Assembly (NCBI GenBank): GCA_964606165.1
Contig: CAZSFQ010000013.1
Coordinates: 1-46,573 of the forward strand
Length of the DNA stretch: 46,573 nt
From: UBA4923 sp964606165
GTDB taxonomy: Bacteria; Bacillota; Clostridia; Saccharofermentanales; DTU023
Direction of reading: 5' to 3'
Both the position numbers and the translations under genes were made by a program. The notes under the pieces are model-generated. The model was not told where the DNA came from. It searched no databases and was given only the letters and a program-made list of their open reading frames with translations. This document shows, piece after piece, positions 42,330 to 46,573 of this stretch. The first letter of the stretch is position 1. Each line of letters opens with the position of its first letter.

Positions 42330-43532
42330 TCAAATATGACCATCATCGGCCAGCAAGAAATCGTAAATATGGATAATTTCAACGCCATGTCGGCTACCGA
42401 CATCCAAGGTGTTCATCGTCACGACCAGTCGATCATAGTTATCACGGATCAGCAGGAGGTTATCAATCTCGCGGTCACTATCCTTGGGTAGTTGTTCACA
42501 GACCTGAATGTACTTCACCGTTTTACCCCTGAAACAGACGAAGTCAATCTCCTTGTCATCGTATTTGCCGACAAATACTTTATATCCTCCTTGAAGTAAC
42601 CTTAAAAACACCAGGTTCTCAATTTGTGAACCTCGGCTTATATCTGTCCGGCCGAGAACATAATTGCGAAGGCCTAAGTCAACCGCGTAGTATTTCCCTA
42701 AGGTTTTTAAACGCTCTTTTCCACGGATATCGTAACGTTCTACGTGATAGAACGCATAAGCCTGCTCCAGGAGATGCAGGTAGCGGCCAATTGTTTCTGC
42801 ATAGGTTTTGAATCCGGCAGACGTAAGATAATTCGCGATGCTTGAAGCCGATATTGGGTTGCCAATATTATCCATGAGATAGGCAACCACTCTCATCAAC
42901 TGATCAGGGTTCTGGATGGCGCCGCGAAAGGCTACATCCCGGAACAGAACACTGTCGAAGAGCGCTCTCATGATCCCGTCGCGGACAAAAGAGTCTGCTG
43001 TCATAACCGTCAAGGGAAAACCGCCATTATCGAGGTAGTCTCGGAAGTAAGGATCTTTGTTCTCCTTTCCCTCATAGCCACGAAAAAAAAGGTATTCTTT
43101 AAAAGACAAGGGAAAGACTGCTATCTCAACATAACGACCTGTGAGCAAGGTAGCAAGCTCCCCGGACAGCAGCTCCGAATTTGAACCGGTCAAGTAAATA
43201 TCACAATTGTAAGCCAGCCGGAGCCCATTGATGTACTTCTGCCAGTCACTGACAAACTGAATTTCATCGAAGAGAAAATAGACATGCCCTTTAGTGATTT
43301 TCGACTGCAGATAATCCATTAAGTGGGCACCTTCATGGAGCTTAAAGGAAGATGGATGCTCGAAATTGAGATAAAGAACTTCGCTGGCCGGTTGGTTTTC
43401 CTCCAGATACTCCTTCCACATGAGAAGCAGGCTGGACTTACCTGAACGCCTGACGCCGGTTATGACTTTAATGGGTTCCTTATCTTTGTAAGCAAGCAGT
43501 TTATTAAAATAATCAGGTCGCTTAATCAACAA
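42330..43532 (-). CDS. AAA ATPase with DUF4143 domain
   Basis: A P-loop ATPase of the AAA_14/DUF4143 family, 400 residues. Walker A is GVRRSGKSS (26-34) and Walker B FLFDEIQ (D89, E90). SNSELLSGELATLLTGRYV is the sensor region, and the C-terminal DUF4143 part contains an RecB/PD-(D/E)xK-like stretch GKYDDKEIDFVCF. The role of the family is unknown; members are scattered and often mobile. The start is TTG at 43532 with GGAGG 9 nt upstream. Base composition is more AT-rich than in the neighbours, suggesting transfer. Confidence 0.86.
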   Translation of the reverse strand: MLIKRPDYFNKLLAYKDKEPIKVITGVRRSGKSSLLLMWKEYLEENQPASEVLYLNFEHPSSFKLHEGAHLMDYLQSKITKGHVYFLFDEIQFVSDWQKYINGLRLAYNCDIYLTGSNSELLSGELATLLTGRYVEIAVFPLSFKEYLFFRGYEGKENKDPYFRDYLDNGGFPLTVMTADSFVRDGIMRALFDSVLFRDVAFRGAIQNPDQLMRVVAYLMDNIGNPISASSIANYLTSAGFKTYAETIGRYLHLLEQAYAFYHVERYDIRGKERLKTLGKYYAVDLGLRNYVLGRTDISRGSQIENLVFLRLLQGGYKVFVGKYDDKEIDFVCFRGKTVKYIQVCEQLPKDSDREIDNLLLIRDNYDRLVVTMNTLDVGSRHGVEIIHIYDFLLADDGHI

Positions 43533-43562
43533 ATCCAACCACCTCCTCGTTCTCTTGCAACC

Positions 43563-43593
43563 AGTATAGCAGATTTTTACGATGAATCCGCAA
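43563..43593 (-). promoter_or_regulatory. Extended -10 promoter of the AAA ATPase gene
   Basis: TGC plus TATACT (43571-43563) on the minus strand, with TTGCGG (43593-43588) as a -35 at a long 19-bp spacing. The first 25-bp dyad overlaps the -35 and most of the spacer. Confidence 0.55.
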
Positions 43594-43676
43594 AACTTTG
43601 GAATTATCAAAATTCTTACGATTAGTCCGTAAAATTATGTTATTTCTATAGTTTTTATGATGAATCGGAAAAACTT
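43574..43676. repeat. Three 25-bp dyad repeats with exact 39-bp period
   Basis: Copies start at 43574, 43613 and 43652. Copies 1 and 3 agree at 22 of 25 positions and copies 1 and 2 at 19 of 25. Each is an imperfect palindrome of the form TTTTACG...CGTAAAA. The 14-bp spacers are AT-rich and differ. The array lies just upstream of the ATPase gene. Confidence 0.8.
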
Positions 43677-43767
43677 AATTGTAACTCGCGTATCTTCCCC
43701 TCAATCAGGAATAAATAAAAAGGAGCTGGCTGAACCGGCTCCCTTCAGACCTGTTTCTGCCTGCCCC

Positions 43768-45362
43768 CTAGCTGATAAACAAGGTGAACTGCGACTTGTC
43801 GGCATCATTCAGCATGGAGGCGACCCCGCCGATCTTGACACCGTCGATCAGTTCTCCCTCCTTCAATCCCATGACATCCATGGTCATCTGGCAGGCTGTC
43901 ATCTCGATATCCGGATTTTCGGCCGCCTCGCGGACCAGGTCCTCCAATGAACTGATGCCCTTGTCTTTCATCACCTTACGCATCATCTTGGGCGCCATAC
44001 CCATCATGTTCATCTGGGAAAGCCCCATGCCGCGGGTACCCCGGGGAATCATGCCAGTGAACATCTTGTCCATGAAAGATTTTTTCAGAGGCACCTTGAA
44101 GCTCTTTCGCAGGGTGCTCAAACCCCAGAAGGTAAAGAACATATGGACCTTGTCCCCCATGGCCGCCGCGCCCAACGCGATGATAAAGGCCGCCATGACC
44201 TTGTCAAAGCTGCCCGAGAAAACGATGATGGTTTTGTCCTTGCCGGTTGGGTCACCTGAAGAAACAAAGCCTGATACGGCAGGGGAAAGCGCGCGTCCTC
44301 CCTTTTGGACCAGGGCAGTGTAGACGCCGGCTTCCTCCCCTCTTTCGAGGAGGGTATTTCCGGTATTCTCGCACCAGCTCACGATGTCGCGGGCAAAGCC
44401 TGGATCCGTGGCGCTCACCCGGACAGCTTCACCGTCTTCCAGCTCCTTGATGAACTTGCCGATCGCGACAATGGGACCGGGGCAGCTCAAGCCGCTGACA
44501 TCCAAGTCATGTATTCTGGACGGTTCATCGCCGTATCCTGTCTGTTGCCGGGTGCTCATTGGCTCATTCGCCTCCATTTTTCCATTTTCATCTGCCGCTG
44601 TCCTGGTCAGGGCATCCATGGTGCGAAGGCCGCCCAGGAGATTGGAAACCTTGAAGCCCTTCTGTTTCAGGATCCGCTCGGCTATATAACCGCGCAGGCC
44701 GATGGCACAGAAAGTGAGGTATTCTTTTTCCCTGTCCAGTTCATCCAACCGCTGGCGAAGCTGACTGAGCGGGATCATCAGGGCTCCGTGAACCGGGTGG
44801 GCCAGCGTTTCCTCTTCTTCGCGGATATCGAGCAGGGTATAGCGATGCGGATTCTTGAGATAGTGGTCAACTGTGACTGGGTCGGTCAGGCCAGCAAGGA
44901 TGTTTTCCGCCACAAAGCCCGCAAAATTGACTGGATCCTTGGCCGCTCCGTAGGGCGGCGCGTAAGCCAGTTCAAGCTCAGCCAGATCTCTGACCGTCCC
45001 CTTGAAATGGATGGCTGCCGAGATGACGTCAATCCGTTTGTCAACTCCCTGATAGCCGACGATTTGCGCGCCCAGTACACGTCCGTCCCGGCCAAACAAG
45101 AGCTTGAGGACCATGGGAAGGGCTCCGGGATAATAGGTGACATGGTGCATGGGATGGATCAGCGAATAGTAATAGTCCTCGCCGTAGACTAGCCCCGCGC
45201 CCTTCAGCTGTTTCTCATTCATGCCCGTTGAGGCGGCTGTCAGGTCAAACACCTTGGCGATGCTGGTCCCGATCGATCCCCGGTAGGCCTCAACCCTTCC
45301 TTCCGCCAGCAGATTGGCGCATACCGCGCGCCCCTGCCGGTTGGCGGGTCCCGCGAGCGGGA
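43768..45362 (-). CDS. CoA-disulfide reductase-rhodanese-TusA-DsrE2 fusion, C-terminal part (up to the N gap)
   Basis: This is the 3' part of one gene broken by the scaffold gap. When the duplicated 46-bp ends are merged it continues from the frame at 45463-46394 into an 826-residue protein. This part holds the dimerisation domain of the CoA-disulfide/polysulfide reductase (to about 450), with IGTSIAKVFDLTAA and IDVISAAIHF. A rhodanese domain follows (about 465-550, catalytic C514 in FCAIG). Next are a TusA domain (about 580-655, C589 in LSCPGP) and a DsrE2-like domain (about 665-826, FSGSFDKVMAAFIIA and C786 in TACQMTM). The domains suggest a single polypeptide that reduces persulfides and passes sulfane sulfur between cysteines. 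Confidence 0.9.
45317..45362. repeat. 46-bp contig-end duplicate, left copy
   Basis: It is identical to 45463-45508 on the other side of the N run, and each copy directly abuts the gap. It is best explained as an unmerged overlap of two contig ends. Confidence 0.93.
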
Positions 45363-45462
45363 NNNNNNNNNNNNNNNNNNNNNNNNNNNNNNNNNNNNNN
45401 NNNNNNNNNNNNNNNNNNNNNNNNNNNNNNNNNNNNNNNNNNNNNNNNNNNNNNNNNNNNNN
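45363..45462. other. Assembly gap of exactly 100 N
   Basis: The run is a conventional scaffold spacer of unknown true length. The flanking 46-bp duplicates show that the real gap is probably negative (an overlap). Removing 146 bases restores a single open reading frame. Confidence 0.97.
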
Positions 45463-45508
45463 GCGCATACCGCGCGCCCCTGCCGGTTGGCGGGTCCCGC
45501 GAGCGGGA
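45463..45508. repeat. 46-bp contig-end duplicate, right copy
   Basis: It is identical to 45317-45362. Both copies encode the same peptide of the reductase (IPLAGPANRQGRAV), which occurs only once in the family. Confidence 0.93.
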
Positions 45509-46394
45509 TGGCCGTGCGGCCTCCAAGGAGGGGTTCGTCGACTTCAATGACATCACCGACCGCATAGATAGCGGGGTCTGACGTCTGCATGGCCTGGTCG
45601 ACCGTGATGTGGCCGCGCGGGCCAAGCTCCAGGCCGGCCGCCTTCGCCAATTCATTATTGGGCCGGACGCCCGTGCATAAGAGTGTCATATCCGACTGGA
45701 TGAGGGTCCCGTCATCCAGCTGAACCGTATTGCCTCCGTCAGAGATCGCCTCAAGCCTCCTGCCCAGGAGCAGCCTGACCCCGTTTTTTCTCATATGATC
45801 TTCCAGGATCACCGTCATATCAGGATCAAAGGGAGGCATGATCTGGTCGGTCAGTTCGACAAGGGTGCAGTCTATACCGCGTTCAACCAGGTTCTCGGCC
45901 AGTTCCACGCCGATAAAACCCCCGCCAACGACGACGGCTTTTTGCGGGTGCTTGTCTTCGATAAATGAAAAGATCCGGTCGGTATCGGCAATGGTCCAGA
46001 GCGTAAAGACATTGGGCGCGTCCACGCCCTGGATGGGGGGAACAGAAGGTGAGGATCCGGTTGACAGGATCAGCTTGTCATAGGATTCTTCATAGACCTC
46101 CCCGGTCTCGAGGTTCTTAACCTCAACCATCTTGCTTTGGCGGTCAATTCTGATCACCTCGGACCGTGTCCTGATGTCGAGATTGTATTTGGCCTTGATG
46201 GTCTCAAGTGTTGAGATAAAGAGGGCGTCCCGCTGTTCGATGACATGGCCGATGTAATAGGGCAGGCCGCAGTTGGCAAAAGAGACATAGCCGCCGCGCT
46301 CCAGGACCAGGATTTCCGCGTCCTCGGACAGACGCCGCATCCTGGCGGCCGCAGTCGCGCCGCCGGCCACGCCTCCGACAATAATAATTTTCAT
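45463..46394 (-). CDS. CoA-disulfide reductase-rhodanese-TusA-DsrE2 fusion, N-terminal part (up to the N gap)
   Basis: This is the 5' part of the gene described at 43768-45362. It holds the FAD-binding motif GGVAGGATAA (residues 7-16), the redox cysteine C42 in SFANCGLPYY, the NAD(P)H-binding motif VVGGGFIGVELAE near 155-167, and the second FAD motif YAVGDVIE near 278. These define the CoA-disulfide reductase / NADH oxidase family, with a single active cysteine. The start is ATG at 46394 with GGAG 9-10 nt upstream; a TTG two codons earlier is less likely. The frame runs 310 codons to the gap. Confidence 0.92.
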
Positions 46395-46437
46395 CCACAA
46401 GACTCCGTTTCTTCCAGCAAGAGGTGATTACGGAAGA

Positions 46438-46446
46438 ATCATAGCA
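46438..46446 (-). promoter_or_regulatory. Extended -10 element upstream of the sulfur-transfer fusion gene
   Basis: TGC followed by TATGAT on the minus strand, about 45 bp before the ATG. A TTGACG lies only 13 bp further upstream of the -10 box, too close for a normal -35, so only the extended -10 is claimed. Confidence 0.4.
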
Positions 46447-46512
46447 CAGCCCTATTCGTCAATATGGGCATAACTGTATCTTTTGTACACTTGGATTCAT
46501 TTATTGGAGCAT

Positions 46513-46543
46513 AAAAAAATCCGGCGAGGACCTACCTTTCCGG
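46513..46543 (-). terminator. Intrinsic terminator of an upstream gene outside the window
   Basis: On the minus strand, CCGG...AGG and CCT...CCGG arms are followed by TTTTTTT (46519-46513). It would end a transcript entering from beyond 46573. Confidence 0.65.
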
Positions 46544-46573
46544 GCCGTCTCCAGCCAGGTATTCTCGGCACAA

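Noticed and set aside
42322..42334. Terminator of the AAA ATPase gene
   Set aside because: TTGAGG-C-CCTCAA is a perfect palindrome at the stop codon, but its loop is one base and the following T-tract is about 15 nt away.
43574..43676. CRISPR array
   Set aside because: There are only three diverged copies, the spacers are 14 bp, and no cas genes are present. The position over a promoter fits operator sites better.
45317..45508. Genuine direct repeat or mobile-element target duplication
   Set aside because: The copies abut a round 100-N spacer, and merging them restores a conserved reading frame, so it is an assembly artefact.

Overview
The window looks like a scaffold of a moderately GC-rich anaerobe of the Bacillota (Clostridia-like), probably metagenome-derived. 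The evidence is a WalR/WalK pair with MurA and a WalJ-type hydrolase, strong GGAGG-type ribosome binding sites, many TTG and GTG starts, clean TTGACA/TATAAT-type promoters, and an artificial 100-N scaffold gap. Most genes are on the minus strand, in tight runs joined by ATGA-type overlaps.

Region by region (minus strand unless stated). 1-4755: NAD(P)HX repair enzyme Nnr (cut by the window edge), thioredoxin, a uridine-kinase-like kinase, a TPM-domain protein, LemA and an unknown membrane protein. 4836-7532: a thiamine-precursor ABC importer thiXYZ behind a TPP riboswitch and a good promoter. 7556-12161: MreB, Rho with its own promoter and a roughly 200-nt leader, a PiT phosphate permease and its DUF47 partner. 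12336-18128: a TraX-like membrane protein (+), tRNA-Ser(GGA), a 21-codon small ORF (+), a zinc-ribbon membrane protein, tadA (+), plsC (+), hflX, and a converging HTH gene (+) and unknown gene whose ends overlap. 18186-24270: a polyamine operon speD-speA-speE-speB followed by a MATE exporter, with an FMN reductase upstream. 24402-33668: tRNA-Arg(CCG) and a cell-envelope and housekeeping run nagB-walR-walK-murA-walJ-pth-mfd. 33728-36260: guanine deaminase and a split chromate-type transporter (+). 36360-40203: a YwaF-like membrane protein with a three-gene ABC-2 exporter. 40590-41771: a YgeY-type M20 hydrolase (+). 41828-43680: an AT-richer, accessory-looking patch with a decayed DNA methyltransferase and an AAA/DUF4143 ATPase preceded by three 25-bp dyads spaced exactly 39 bp apart. 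43768-46394: one large persulfide enzyme (CoA-disulfide reductase, rhodanese, TusA, DsrE2), split artificially by the N gap.

Several sets of genes form clear pathways. ThiXYZ would import a pyrimidine precursor under thiamine control. The spe genes would take arginine through agmatine to putrescine and spermidine. WalRK, MurA and WalJ belong to wall homeostasis, and Pth and Mfd are housekeeping genes in the same run. I do not see a complete new defence or biosynthetic system. The most unusual items are the 39-bp-phased dyads at the ATPase gene, the small ORF at 13475, the four-domain sulfur enzyme with its assembly artefact, and the tail-to-tail overlap at 17517-17749.
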